From NCBI GenBank assembly GCA_030068075.1, contig CM057843.1, positions 15,208,001-15,272,000 of the forward strand: DNA of 64,000 nucleotides, read 5' to 3'. Of this stretch, positions 23,120 through 33,905 are shown in pieces. The notes under the pieces were generated by a model, which was not told the DNA's origin, ran no database searches, and saw only the letters and a list, made by a program, of their open reading frames with translations. Origin of the DNA: Paguma larvata. Lineage: Eukaryota > Chordata > Mammalia > Carnivora > Viverridae. Made by a program: the position numbers and the translations under genes. How positions within the stretch are numbered: position 1 is the first letter of the stretch; every line of letters begins with the position of its first letter.

Positions 23120-24066
23120 CTGGGAAGACAGAGCTAAGGGCAAGAAAGCAGTCACGACGGGGCCTAGATCCATCTTGTGACTCAGATTCGCAAGACTAAA
23201 ATTCCCTTCCACCATACTAATGATGTTCCCTGCAAACACTGTAACAGAAGGGAGCCTGGAACAACCCAGGATCCCAGCATGGCGGAGAATGTCTGCAAGT
23301 ACTGCTACAATTAGAACACATTCTGGAGGATGGCACTCTCTGATCTAGAAATTCGAATAAGTCCGTTTGATCCCCGAGCCGAACTCTCTATCAGAAAAAC
23401 AGGATCGACGGGTATCAAAAAGCATCCTGCGAGCTTATTTAGAACCTAGACTGCTGTATCCCGTCACCAAATAATTACCGCTAGCCGAGTCTGCGGTGCG
23501 ATCTAGAAATCTGACAAGCACCCCGGATTGTAATTCTGATGTTAAGAGGCCAAACTTCAACAAAGACTGCTCCTCCAGTAGGACTGGAAGTCAGTCGCAG
23601 ACTTCTAGGCCTGTTTTCTCCAATAGAACACAAAAATCATTTGCTTATTGAAATCACAGGGCTGTTGTCCAGACATAGGCATAAAAGGTGTGGAAAATAC
23701 TTTTGCCAAACAAAAAGCTAAATGCCTCAGGCCGATGAGTGAGGCCAGGATGGCATTATCATCTGGGAGGAAGAACGTGGGAGAAAAAGTAATTGAGGCT
23801 ACGCTCACGCCTTAGAAGCCAACATTCCGCTCGGACCTTGAGGGTGGCTTTGAAGGGTCCATTGTGCGCCCCGCTGGAGAGGAAAGGGGGCTGGATCCCA
23901 CACCAAGCCCTCCATGCTCCCTCGAAGAGCGCATCCGTCCCCCAGACAAAGGAGACGGACAGCACTCTCCACCAAGAGCCGCCTCCTGCGAGGCAACTGA
24001 TTTCCCTTCAGGAGGAAGGAATCTGGCGCTTCCACAACGCAAGTTCGATACTTCTGCAACTCTCAC

Positions 24067-24159
24067 CTCTCTTCTTGTGCACATCGGTCTCCATGACCAC
24101 CACCTGCTCCCGGTTCTGACTATTCCGATCTTCCCCCGCCAGTTCAGACTTCTTCGGGG
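24067..24159 (-). CDS. ZNF286A: ZNF286A start exon
   Basis: This 93-bp exon has an acceptor AG at 24160-24161 preceded by a pyrimidine tract, and a donor GT at 24065-24066 in GTGAGA. The ATG at 24094-24092 begins METDVHKKR, matching the remembered METD start of human ZNF286A. It has G at -3 and G at +4. The 65 bases before this ATG contain no in-frame stop and stay open into the previous exon, where another ATG lies (24700-24698), so a 24-residue N-terminal extension is possible. The conserved METD start is preferred; CDS from that ATG covers 24067-24094. Confidence 0.7.
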
Positions 24160-24693
24160 CTAACAGTGAGAAGAACCTGCGGCCTCGTCGTCCTCCCTCC
24201 TGCCTTCCCTCCGCGGGCTCCGCTGAAAGGCTTCGATCGGGTCGGGTCGGGTTTCTTCCTCACTCTCGAGCCTGGCTCGGTCCTGCGAGGCTGGAACCTG
24301 GAAACCCGGGGACAGCATCCCTGAGGTTGGGTGCCAGGTGCCTGTCCCTGCAGCTTGCGGCTGTCCCTGGGGACACCGAGCGGCTGCACGGGACCAGCCA
24401 AGGCAGCAGGCGCGCAGAAACCCCGCCGCGCTCCAGGCTCTCCCCGAAGCCCCGCGACTGCCCCGCGCCCCGCCCGCCGCGCCCCCGCCCGCACCGCGCT
24501 CGCACCCGCGTCCCGGGGAGGCGGCACCGCGGGAGGGATTCGGCCCGGAGCGCGGAGGGATGGGGCTCACGGTCCTCCCTCGAGGCCCTTTCCAAAAACG
24601 CGCCCTCCAGCCCCGACTCGGCACGAATGGATGCCCCAGGGGCCACCATCTAGGCTGAGCGGAGAAGAGCGGCACAGGGAACGTCCAACTCAC

Positions 24694-24810
24694 CTCCCAT
24701 CCCGGGCCTGACAAAGGCTACGAACTTCTTGGGCCAGCTCGGAGTCGCGCATGCGTAAGAAGGAGAGGGGCAAGGCTGGCAGGCCTCAGCCAGCCCCGGA
24801 ACTACGAATC
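24694..24810 (-). other. ZNF286A: ZNF286A first exon (5' UTR or alternative start)
   Basis: A strong donor consensus on the minus strand, GGGAG followed by GTGAGTT, ends a predicted first exon at 24694 within a CpG island. The upstream edge is a guess based on nearby promoter motifs. The exon contains an ATG at 24700-24698, G-rich at -3 to -1 with G at +4, that is in frame with the METD start in the next exon. Confidence 0.55.
24747..24755. promoter_or_regulatory. NRF1-like palindrome in ZNF286A promoter
   Basis: GCGCATGCG is a near-perfect core of the NRF1 consensus. It lies about 50 bp upstream of the predicted first-exon donor of ZNF286A, inside the CpG island. Confidence 0.5.
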
Positions 24811-24814
24811 CCAG
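24801..24814 (+). promoter_or_regulatory. ZNF143-like site in ZNF286A promoter
   Basis: ACTACGAATCCCAG resembles the ZNF143/THAP11 element ACTACAATTCCCAG, with two differences. The motif is common in CpG-island promoters, including those of zinc-finger genes. Confidence 0.45.
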
Positions 24815-25799
24815 AAGCCCCTGGGCGTAGCCAGACTCCGTTTCTCAGCAGGTGGGAGCACACGTGGCGCGGTTGGGAGAATCGAAGGAGCTGTGGTCTC
24901 CTTCCCTCTCGCGAGAGTATCGGGCCGCATCGCTTGAGTCGGATTCCCCCGAAGGAGAGCTCGAACGCCGGACGGATGGAGTCGCGTCCGCCGGTACCCG
25001 CGCTTAGCCTCCTCGTGGGACTGCAGCGCAGTGCTTAGGGCTGCTGAGGGGTTCAATCCCAATGACTCAACTGTCAGATTCCATGAGCGCATATGGCTTT
25101 CCCCATGTTTTTGTCCTCCCCACGCTCCTCCTTTGCCTTCAAACAACGTGAAAGGTGTATTTGGGGGAACAGCGGGTTGTACACCCAAACCGATGTTCGT
25201 GCATCCATAGACGGCCTGTAATACAGAAAATTAACGTGTGAGATAGATGAGTTGAAAACACTCAGCCAGTTTCAACAAATTGGAGCAACAGATTCTTCGC
25301 AGCCTTAATTTAAATTTATCAAAAGAGGCTGTTTGCTTCAAGGAGGATGGTTAGTCTTTGGTCGTCTTCTTTCACTAACCTCCCCACCCCGAACTCTAAA
25401 ACATCTAAACTGCCCTTCCTCTTCTCAATGAGTGACTTTCACCGCCCATAAACCCCTTTGCAAAAGCCGGAACCAGAATATTCTAAGCCCTTCTTTTTCA
25501 CGATCTGAGTTGAGTCCCTAACTCAAGTTTCCTTTCCCACCAGTGTAGTCTCCATGCTTTCTGGTCAGTGACCATTATAAAGCAAGAATATAACGTTAGT
25601 TTACTGTTAAAATCTTTTGAAATGGCTTTCAAAAACTTTGGGGGAAAACGATTTTTAGTCCCCACAAGAAGGCACCCCTTCTCTGGCTCCTGTTATCTGA
25701 CGAAGCTCCCACTAATCACACCCTTGTGTAATCCCATCTGGCGTGTGGGTTAAGACCTGTGACTCACTGTGAAAGCACTGAACACAACAAAGGTGACAG

Positions 25800-26118
25800 G
25801 ATTCTAATGCTTCTTGGTAGGAGACCCCTTGCTGGCTTTGATGTAGCAAGGATTGATGTTGGAGGGGGGGGGCCTACATGACAAGGACCTATGGGTGGCC
25901 AGCAAGAACCCGAGCCCTGTCAACAACCTCCTGGTGCTTAGAAGTGGATCATTTCTAGGAGAATCTTCACATGAGAACCCAGCCCTGGCTGACACCTTAA
26001 TAGCTGGCTGCAGAGGACCCAGTTAAATTGGGCTCAGACCTCACCCGCAAACAGTATGAGATAATAAATGTATCCTGTTTTTAGCCACTAAGTGTCTGGT
26101 AATACTGTCATGCAAAGA
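25800..26118 (+). mobile_element. MLT1-type LTR 3' portion
   Basis: Contains GAGAACCCAGCCCTGGCTGACACC, GAGATAATAAATG and TTAGCCACTAAGTGTCTGGTAA as in MLT1 LTRs. Confidence 0.75.
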
Positions 26119-26120
26119 AA

Positions 26121-26155
26121 AGCTAATTGAGCATCCTGAGCTAATTGAGCATCCT
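26121..26155 (+). repeat. Perfect 17-18 bp tandem duplication
   Basis: AGCTAATTGAGCATCCTG at 26121-26138 is repeated at once at 26139-26155. Confidence 0.9.
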
Positions 26156-26291
26156 ACTCAAAATGGCTGGCTCCTTTCCCCAAACCCAATCTGGATATCC
26201 TGTGGAAGGAAGGAGGTTGTTGGATTGAGAAACTATTTAAAAATTGATTGGAAACCCTCTGGAAGACTAATGGCTACAGTTGGTCCTAGGG

Positions 26292-26322
26292 TCTGTGTGT
26301 GTGTGTATGTGTGTGTGTGTGT
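26292..26322. repeat. (GT)n microsatellite
   Basis: GT repeats with one interruption, complementary to the (CA)n run 260 bp away. Confidence 0.95.
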
Positions 26323-26580
26323 AGGTGGGGATGGAATGGCAGCAGCAGTGGAAGACAGATTGTCACAAGGAGACTGCAGGTAGGTGCTGTAGGGAGTGGG
26401 GCTGCTTTTTAGGGTTTTTTTTTTTTTTTTTTTTGGTTCCTTTCCATCTATTCTCACATTGAGCTGGGTAATTCTCACCATTGCACAGGGTAGCCTTAGA
26501 GCTGGGCTAGGAGAAGAGTGGATACTGCTGGATGCAAGTATTTTCACCTCAAAAGATTTTTTTCAGCTTTCTCCCACCCC

Positions 26581-26581
<1 letters not shown>

Positions 26582-26628
<47 letters not shown>
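26582..26628. repeat. (CA)n microsatellite
   Basis: About twenty-two CA units, with variant units at the right end. Confidence 0.95.
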
Positions 26629-27095
26629 TGCACTGAGCCAGGTGATTATTGTAAAAAAAAAAAAAAAGAGGTAGAGGTAGGTTCTCTGAGGGATAAGATA
26701 ATCTGGTAGAAGAGGGTGGTATATGGGGAGGGGTCTTGCCCAAAATATTAATGCAATAGATTCTCTGCTTTAAAAATAACTCAAATCCCCTTGCCCTCTC
26801 CGCATACAAAGATTCGATCTACAGCTCGTGTCCTTCCTGGTGAGTTGAAGAAGATTAAGGAAACACTCCAGGGCTTGGTTCCCTTCCCTCTCTATTATTA
26901 CTGGCTTAAAACCTGGGCCTGGAGAGCATGGACTCACGGGGGGGGGGGGGGAGGATATCTGAAGAATTGTATTGCTATAAAAAGAAGGATGGATTAAGCC
27001 AAAGAAATAAGAAATATAGAAATAATAAAGAGGTAAAATAAATGAAGTACTCTACCCCAAAACCAACAGGGAAAATTATCCAAACCTAAAGCTGG

Positions 27096-27206
27096 TGGGG
27101 CATCTACCTGGCTCGGTTTGAAGTATGTGCAACTCTTGATCTCAGGGTCGTGAGTTATACCCCTGCGTTGGCTGGAGCGATTACTTAAAAACAATTAATT
27201 AAAAAA
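27096..27206 (+). mobile_element. Short carnivore tRNA-derived SINE, diverged
   Basis: GGGGCATCTACCTGGCTCGG head, GATCTCAGGGTCGTGAGTT middle, A-rich end. Confidence 0.7.
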
Positions 27207-27210
27207 AAAC

Positions 27211-28225
27211 CCGTAAAACTGGTTTGGTGAATACATTAATAAGTTACACAAATCTCCAGAGGGAATGATGAATCTAAAAAAGAAAGCAGGGGCGCCTGGG
27301 TGGTTCAGTTGGTTAAGCGTTCGACTTGATTTCAGCTGAGTATGATCTCACGGTTTGTGAGATCGAGCCCGCTTAGAGCTCAGAGATGACAATGGGGAGC
27401 CTGCTTGGGATTCTCTTTCTCTGCCCCTTCTCCATCTTCGTGCGCATGCTCTCTCTCTCTCTCTCTCTCTCTTTCTCAATAAATAAATAAACTTTAAAAA
27501 GAGGAATAAAAAAGAAAGCAGACAGATGAAATAAGCAGAAAAAATAGAAACACAACAGAGATTATTAAACAATACATTTGAAAACATAAAGTAGTTAAAT
27601 GCAGGAAAACATAAAATGAAAAAATATCGATACACAATTAAATTGGAAACTTTCACGGATCAATTACCATAAAAGAAAGGGAAATAATTGAGACCACACC
27701 ATAAATTCCACCAAACTTTCAAGGACCAAATCTTCTCTATCTTGTACAAGATGTTCTAAAAACAGGAAAATAAAGAGACAAAGCTCCGACATTTGTTTTA
27801 GTAACTCAGTATAACCTTTGTTCTTAAAATGGATAAAGACACTATGTGAAATACAAAAATTAGAAACGATTTCTACTTTAGATAAAGGTGCAAAAATCCT
27901 ACATAGAATATTTGGGTGAACTTAGCTCATACCATGATCAAATAGAGTTTAACATCTGGGAAATCTAGCTGTGCAACTTGTTACATTAATGGATGCCAAA
28001 GGCTAAAAATAAGATGATTAGATCATCAGAAGCTGAAACATTGTTTGGTACAGTTCCTTATCCGTTAATGATTAGGCTAAAAACTCAGAGAAGCTTTCTT
28101 CACATGGTAAAATCTATATGCCAAAAGCCCAGAGCAAATAGGAATTTAACACAGGTGCTTAGGAGTATTCCCTTCAGACTGGGAATGAGACAAGAATGTT
28201 AGCACTGGTTGATGTTAAATACAGT
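27211..28225 (+). mobile_element. L1M ORF2 remnant
   Basis: Segments such as TAAAGGTGCAAAAATCCTAC, ATACCATGATCAAATAGAGT and CAGACTGGGAATGAGACAAG match the reverse-transcriptase region of LINE-1 ORF2. It is full of stops and is interrupted by a SINE. Confidence 0.65.
27290..27506 (+). mobile_element. SINEC_Fc-type SINE with perfect 15-bp target duplication
   Basis: TAAAAAAGAAAGCAG flanks it at 27275-27289 and 27507-27521. It is inserted in an L1 remnant. Confidence 0.95.
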
Positions 28226-28339
28226 AGGAGAATATAGTAGGAGAGGGGTTACGGTACTCTCCAATATAGGAAGAGGGGGGTGGAGAGAGGGAAGGGGCTG
28301 GCTGGTTAGGATGCTGCAAGAGACAAAATTTGAATGACA

Positions 28340-28575
28340 ATTATATACATAGAAGTTAAGATCACAGACCCTAGAGCCAGGCTACCAGGTTTTAAATTTA
28401 AAATTTTGACTCTGCTGCATGTTATATGACCTCAGGCACGTTACTTAACCTCTCTGTATCTCTTTTAGTTCAGCGTTCTCTTTTTGTACAGTGAGGACAA
28501 CAAATAAAACCCACTTCGTTGGTGGTTGTGAAGATAAATGAGCTATTTAGGTGACGGTTAAATGCGTTCATATGA
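28340..28575 (+). mobile_element. MIR SINE between two L1 pieces
   Basis: Sense MIR: CAGACCCTAGAGCCAGGCTA, GACCTCAGGCACGTTACTTAAC and GGTTGTGAAGATAAATGAG. Confidence 0.8.
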
Positions 28576-28594
28576 AATGAACTCATATGTATTT

Positions 28595-28775
28595 TATTTA
28601 GTTATTCGCTGATGATATATAGTAGGATATGAATATCTACAGAGAAAACCTAAAAGAATCAACAAATCATTAAAATTGTAAAAAATAAAGTTTAGCCAAG
28701 TTTCTAGATTCAGTTGGTTTACTGATACCAGTAACATTCCTCTACACCACCTGTAACAGAAAGTAATATATCCGT
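28595..28775 (+). mobile_element. L1M ORF2 remnant, continuation
   Basis: GAAAACCTAAAAGAATCAAC and ACATTCCTCTACACCACCTG continue ORF2 beyond the MIR. Confidence 0.6.
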
Positions 28776-29589
28776 CACAGTATGTCAGGCTGGGTAGCAG
28801 ATATGTGGGCATGTTTTATTATTATTTTAAGCATTATGCATTCTTTTCCGTATATGATATTTATATCATAAGCTTTAGGAAAGGATTTATTTTTTTTTGT
28901 CTATTTTCTAACAACATAAAAATAATTCGTGGCAGTCAGGGGTTCTGTCATTTAGACAAATCTTTGCTCTACAAAATTCGCTTTCCCAACACATTATACA
29001 CTGATATTACATTATTTGGCGGGGGGTGGTTAATGAATATGCAGAACAAAGAGATCACGATGCCAATATATCCATTTTTATAAACATATGTGTATATAAT
29101 GTGAATATTAAAATCCACCCAGAGTGTCAGATCTTGTACCACGAAGGTACGCTCTTGTACCATGTTACAACTGATAACCCCGCATTGCTGCTCCTGCCTT
29201 CTGTTCTTGTATTCCCTCCTGCAAGGTCACCCTAGGCATTTCTGGGAGTCTACGATGAGGCTCTAGAAGCTTCACAGGCGTAAACCAGACTTGGGGGTTC
29301 ACCTCGTTCTTCTGTTCCCGCTCTGGCTCCCCTGAAAAACATTCGGAGCCTGCTCAAATGTTGAAGGAGCCTCATTGCTGCCAGTAGTAGAGAAAACCAC
29401 TGACTAGTCTACCCCTTGGTAGACTCGAGCTGCCAGGCTTCATAGCGTTTAGAAGGTACTAAGTTCGTGAAGAGGCGGGGAAGGATGTCTTTATCTTCGC
29501 CTGTCAGCTGGATGTAGAGGGGTTCTCCTACTGATTTATTTGACGTAAATCTCTCAGCAAAACAGCTTTTCTTCTTTTTTTTAAGATAG

Positions 29590-29730
29590 AGAAATTTTTT
29601 TCATATATATTTATTTTGAGAGAGACAGAGATTGCGTGAGCACAAGCTGGAGAGGGGCGGAGAGAGAGAGAGAGAGAGAGGGAGAATCCCAAGCAGCCTC
29701 CGTGCTCAGCACAGAGCCTGACTGCTGGCC
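29590..29730 (-). mobile_element. 5'-truncated SINE
   Basis: The antisense copy runs from the tail to CAGCACAGAGCCTGACTGC, without the tRNA-like head. Confidence 0.75.
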
Positions 29731-29904
29731 TTTACCGGGTAAAGGTCGCTAAGTCCTAGGGACCATTCCATCCACTGTCTTTTATTCAGGCTCAGGCTCC
29801 TCTCTCCCCAGAGCCGTTTCCTCCCCTCTGCTGTTAGAAAATTAAATTTCCTACACAAATCGATTAATTTTACTGGACATTTCCTATATCCTGGCAATCA
29901 TGCT

Positions 29905-30050
29905 AAGAGCTTTATACTATTGCATTCCTTCTTAATAACAAACTGCTAAGTTGGCTACTGTGGTCTCCATCTTACAGATGAGAAAACCCAGACGTAGAAA
30001 GATTTACTGATGGTAGCAGCCCACGTTCAAATGCAGGCTTTCGGATTCAA
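29905..30050 (-). mobile_element. MIR SINE fragment
   Basis: Antisense MIR: CCATCTTACAGATGAGAAAA and ACGTTCAAATGCAGG. Confidence 0.65.
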
Positions 30051-30239
30051 CCACCCTGGGTCTTAAATGCTCAGTGGTGCCTCTGCTCCCCAAAATAGTC
30101 TCTGGGAGGCAGCTGAAGGGGATTCTGCCTGAGCAGGAGTGCCACCAAACCAAGTGGTTTGATATATTAATAGTATATGTAATGATATCTCCATCATAAA
30201 ATGAGAATCTCTCAATTAGGCAGAATTTAGTAAACCTAT

Positions 30240-30362
30240 GTATCACAGGATTTGTGGATTAAATGGTACCTGGTTCTTGGCTTGAATGTCATTTTCTGCT
30301 GGTGTGACTTCGGAGTTATTTATGTAACTCCCTGAGCCTCCGTTTCTTTGTCTTTAAAAGGA
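30240..30362 (+). mobile_element. MIR SINE fragment
   Basis: GTGTGACTTCGGAGTTATTTA and CTGAGCCTCCGTTTCTTTG are MIR-like. Confidence 0.55.
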
Positions 30363-30370
30363 GATGATGA

Positions 30371-30585
30371 GGGGTGCCTGGGTGGCTCAGTCAGTTAAGT
30401 GTCCGACTCTTGATTTCGGCTCAGGTCATGATCTCATGGTTCTCGAGTTCGAACCCCACAATGGGCTCTCTGCTGTCAGCGTGGAGCCGGCTTTGGATTC
30501 TCTGTCCCCTTGTCTCTCTGGCCCTCCCCTGCTTGTGCTCTTTCTCTCTCTCAAAAATAAGTAAATAAACATTAACACCCCCCCA
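30371..30585 (+). mobile_element. SINEC_Fc-type SINE
   Basis: Sense: GGGGTGCCTGGGTGGCTCAG. The tail is followed by a C-rich run instead of a long A run. Confidence 0.92.
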
Positions 30586-31539
30586 CCCCGCACCCCCTAT
30601 TATAGAGGCCTCCGCATTTCTTCTGAAATCCCAGCAGGAGGATCTCATGGTTTGCTTTCTTTACAGTAGCATTTTTGTGAATTCCCAGTGTATTCTGAGT
30701 AGAAAAGGGCTTAGAAAGACAGGACCCAGGGCACAGGTATGAAGACCAAATAGGCTGTATCTACATAGAGGTTCTCCTCCTCAGGGGTGGGGTGAGGTAG
30801 AGGTGGTGGTAAGCCTGCGAGTAAGCCTTACTTCCAGGTAAGCCTGGAGGTTGGAGTATGCACCTTCTCAGCACCTCCTGCTTCCAGAAGGGACAACGAA
30901 GGCCCCAACAGCTCAACCGACTTCAGTCTTGTCCCAGTAGAACCGAGTAGAAGCACATTCTGATGGCCCACCAGGGAAAGGTTGGCTGTAGAATGTACCC
31001 TTAAGAGGCTAAATTAACTGAACTTGGATACATATAAAATCAATCACCAAAGGATCTGGAGGGCTGTCATGCCTATGAAAGTGGCTAGCGAACAGGAAAT
31101 AATAAGGACCATGCATCATGGTGCTAAGAACAGCCTTACAGGTTAGATGTGTTCCTTGCCCGGGGAGGGGCCCCACCTCTCCTCGTATCAGAATAGTACA
31201 CTTGGGTGATAGGAACCTTAAAGGCCGTCAAACGACCGCGTGCTCTGGGCTGTGGGAGCGGGAGCGTGGGAACCACTGAAGATCTGGCCACGGAAGGTGA
31301 GAGCACAGGGTATCCGCCCAGATTCCGGTAAAGATGCGGAAGCTCCCCGTGGGACTGCTCTTTCAGCATTTCAGAAGAACCACTCTATGAAGAGTGACCG
31401 AAGGGACCAGCTTCCAGGACAAGACTTCTGCTCCCCGGATGCACCCCCGCCCGCCCCCAAATACTCTCCACAGTCCTTGATGGCCTAGTAAACGCCCCCA
31501 ATGGTTCCTGTCCACGTTCCCTGGGGCTAGCAACATTAA

Positions 31540-32062
31540 CCTCTCTTTTTAGGGCCGTGCGAGGGCTTGTCTCCGAGCGCAGAACATGCGGGAGCCTGGG
31601 AGGTCACCGCCGGGGCCTCTCGGAGTCCCCGCGCGGGCGGGGAGGGACTACATTTCCCAAAAGCCTCCGCGCACACTTCCGCTTCCGGCTCCTTTGTCTG
31701 GACGCGGTTTGCTCGCGGCGGCTCTGTCTTAGCGGTGCTGCCTTAAAGTGTCCTGCTCGTTGTCTGGACGGGGCGGGGGGAGCAGACGCTGGACAGGGGT
31801 GTGTGTCCAGCAGTGGGGTGTCAGGCTTGGGGGTCTGGCCGCGTCCCACTGGGGTTCTCCCGGGACTTGCTGACCGGACCGTAATCCCTTTTGAGGGAGC
31901 CGGGGTGCTGTCTGGGCTCGGCCCCCGTGACCTTGCCCCTCAGCTCTGGCTTTTTTGTGTCCGTGATGGTGGTGTGTACGTGTGCTTAACGCCTGAGATA
32001 CTCAGGTCCTTTGTTTGGAAACGGGCTGCGCGCCTGCAAAACCAGGAGCGCTTGGCTCGAAG
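31540..32062 (+). promoter_or_regulatory. CpG-island promoter and probable first exon of the plus-strand KRAB zinc-finger gene
   Basis: A CG-rich block contains a ZNF143-like site and paired ETS-type sites, and is followed by a donor GAAG/GTGAGG whose last exon base would be 32062. The long open frame from 31557 crosses this donor and does not connect in frame to the KRAB-A exon, so the exon is taken as 5' UTR. Another possible donor lies at about 31289 (GGAAG/GTGAGA). Confidence 0.6.
31647..31659 (+). promoter_or_regulatory. ZNF143-like site in the plus-strand gene's promoter
   Basis: ACTACATTTCCCA differs by one base from the corresponding part of the ZNF143 element. The paired ETS-type cores CTTCCG and TTCCGG follow at about 31676-31689. 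Confidence 0.45.
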
Positions 32063-32279
32063 GTGAGGCAGGTAGGGCCCCAGGCTCGCCATGCTCCCAG
32101 GTCGGAGACCAGCTGCGCGGCTGCCCTTGTGCCCTTGCGACCCACAGCGTGGCGGAACCATTGTGTATAGACTCAGTGTTGACGTGGGAGACCGTGGATG
32201 TCAGGGATCTGTTTGTCTGCAGCTCGAGAAAGCGGTTACTGCCCAGTAATGTAACCGTAAGCAAATTACTGAATGTTGC

Positions 32280-32540
32280 ATCCCCTGGTCCTTATCCGTC
32301 AAGTGAAGTGTATTGTGCCTACCTTTGAAGTGGTGACTGTGAGAGTTAAATGGAAATTTGATACGAAACAGTTGAGAAGGCGCCAGGCACTAAGTGAGGG
32401 GTTGATCAGTAGTAGCCATTATTACTACTAGGTATCTCCCTCCCCACTTGTACATAAAAAGAAACAGAAACCCAGGGAGGAAAAGTTACTTGTTCTGGGT
32501 CACTGAGCCAGCCTGTACGTAGTAGAAATGCGAAGCCGGG
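32280..32540. mobile_element. Two MIR fragments in opposite orientation
   Basis: A sense fragment (CTACCTTTGAAGTGGTGACTG, then CGCCAGGCACTAAGTGAG) is followed by an antisense one (GAAACAGAAACCCAGGGAGG), in the first intron of the plus-strand gene. Confidence 0.5.
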
Positions 32541-32984
32541 TGCCTTCACTCCCAGCGCGACACTTGGCATCGTGGCCTGCACGTGTGTCCCCTTCAGGCA
32601 TGTTGGTAACAGTATCTTCACCTGTTGTCCGTGATGACCCGTGTTCCTGGGTGTCTGTCTCTGCAGGGCCCTGGGGTAAAGGTTCTGTCGAGACTCCCCT
32701 GTGACTAGGGCTTCCCGAAGCCTGAGTGATGGCTGAACTTCTTGGCTTTAGTCTTAGCTCAAAACACACTGCCTCAGACTCCCTGATTACTGTTAGCGGT
32801 GGGGGGGTCTCAGAGCATGAAAAAAGAAATAGAATGAAAAAAGAAGAATTCAATCCAGAATCTCTTGCTAGAGTTTCTGGGAGAATGCTGGGAAATCCCC
32901 AGGAGGAGACAGGGAGGACTTGGGTGAGGTCGCGTACCCGCAGGGTGGTGCGGAGGCTTGGTTCTGGAGGAGCAGACCCGCCAA

Positions 32985-32998
32985 TTCCGGAGCAGAGG
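32985..32998 (+). other. Possible alternative 5' exon donor
   Basis: GCAGAG/GTAAGA at 32993-33004 is a strong donor consensus on the plus strand, downstream of the CpG-island exon. A frame joining it to the KRAB-A exon is open back to about 32868, but a TAG closes it there and no in-frame ATG was found. If used, it is more likely part of the 5' UTR. Confidence 0.2.
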
Positions 32999-32999
32999 T

Positions 33000-33905
33000 A
33001 AGAAATACAAGGGAGAGAGGCTTCTGCTGTTAGCTGGGCACCCACAGTGTGCGCACATAACCTCATTTTAGTTTTTCTCTACGGCAGCCGTGTAAAATGG
33101 CAGCTCCGAGCCGCGTCATCAACTTCCTCGTTTGTAAAAAGTGATTTATGGAAAGCATCCGGTACATGGTGAGTGCTCTGTTAAGTAGTAATCTTACTAA
33201 CATCATTCCCTTTTTTCCTGAAGCTCCAAAATGTGACACCTCTCACCCACCAGACTCTTTCTGTTATACCAGATGCCTCTTGGAAGGATGAGAAGGGGCG
33301 TGTCAGGCTCCTTGGATGGAGAGAAGGAAATGGGCATGGAGGAGAAGCTGATGGATTGATTTGGCATTCTAGCACCTGGGGGAGCTCGGGTGCAGCGTGG
33401 AGGTGGGGGGAGGGAGAAGGGGAGTTGGGGAGGTGGGGGGGCTGTATCTGCAGGATCTACTGCCCACTTCTGGTGGGACTGGGAACTGCTCCTGACTTCC
33501 TTTCCATCTCTCTTAAGTATTCTCTCTTAAGGAGGGAGATACAAAGGAATGGCCGGGGTTAGAAGGGCCTTCCACGGTCTAGCTGAAGTCTGGTTTTCCC
33601 AAACATCCTGCCTGCGGCCCTTCTGGTTTCCTAAGGCCCTGAAACTTACGAGCTTCCGTCTCTACCCATTCTTTCACCGAGCGCCAGCGTTCAGTACAGG
33701 GCACCAGCAGGCATCCTGTGGGGAAGTTGGGGGGGGCGGTTTGGGGTATGACCAAATATATCCATTATGCCTTCTGTTTTCATAAAGCAAAGGCTAGAAA
33801 GAAAATCCCATAAAGTTTTGGTTAGGGGCGATATGCAGAAAGTAGTAAGAATAAGATTTAACCGACCAATGACCTTTACTGAACAGTTAATGATTTGGAC
33901 CCTTT
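33000..33905. other. Intronic stretch, mostly unassigned
   Basis: A MIR-like piece lies near 33040-33180; G-rich runs lie near 33400-33440. No coding signal. Confidence 0.35.

Larger units (their letters stand above)
24160..25030. promoter_or_regulatory. CpG island over the ZNF286A promoter
   Basis: Dense CG dinucleotides and very high G+C, peaking at about 24400-24560, mark a CpG island spanning intron 1, exon 1 and the upstream promoter of the minus-strand gene. Long open frames here, on both strands, are a side effect of the base composition. Confidence 0.8.

Noticed and set aside
24144..24714. Several long overlapping open frames on both strands
   Set aside because: They arise from the very high G+C of the CpG island. 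They have no domains and cross the predicted splice sites.
27211..28225. Active LINE-1
   Set aside because: Only scattered ORF2-like phrases remain, with many stops and gaps.
31557..32066. 169-residue open frame in the CpG-rich exon
   Set aside because: It passes through the predicted donor, joins the KRAB-A exon out of frame and shows no domain.
32726..33001. Start exon of the plus-strand KRAB gene
   Set aside because: Its ATG frame does not match the phase needed by KRAB-A, and the matching frame has a stop and no ATG.
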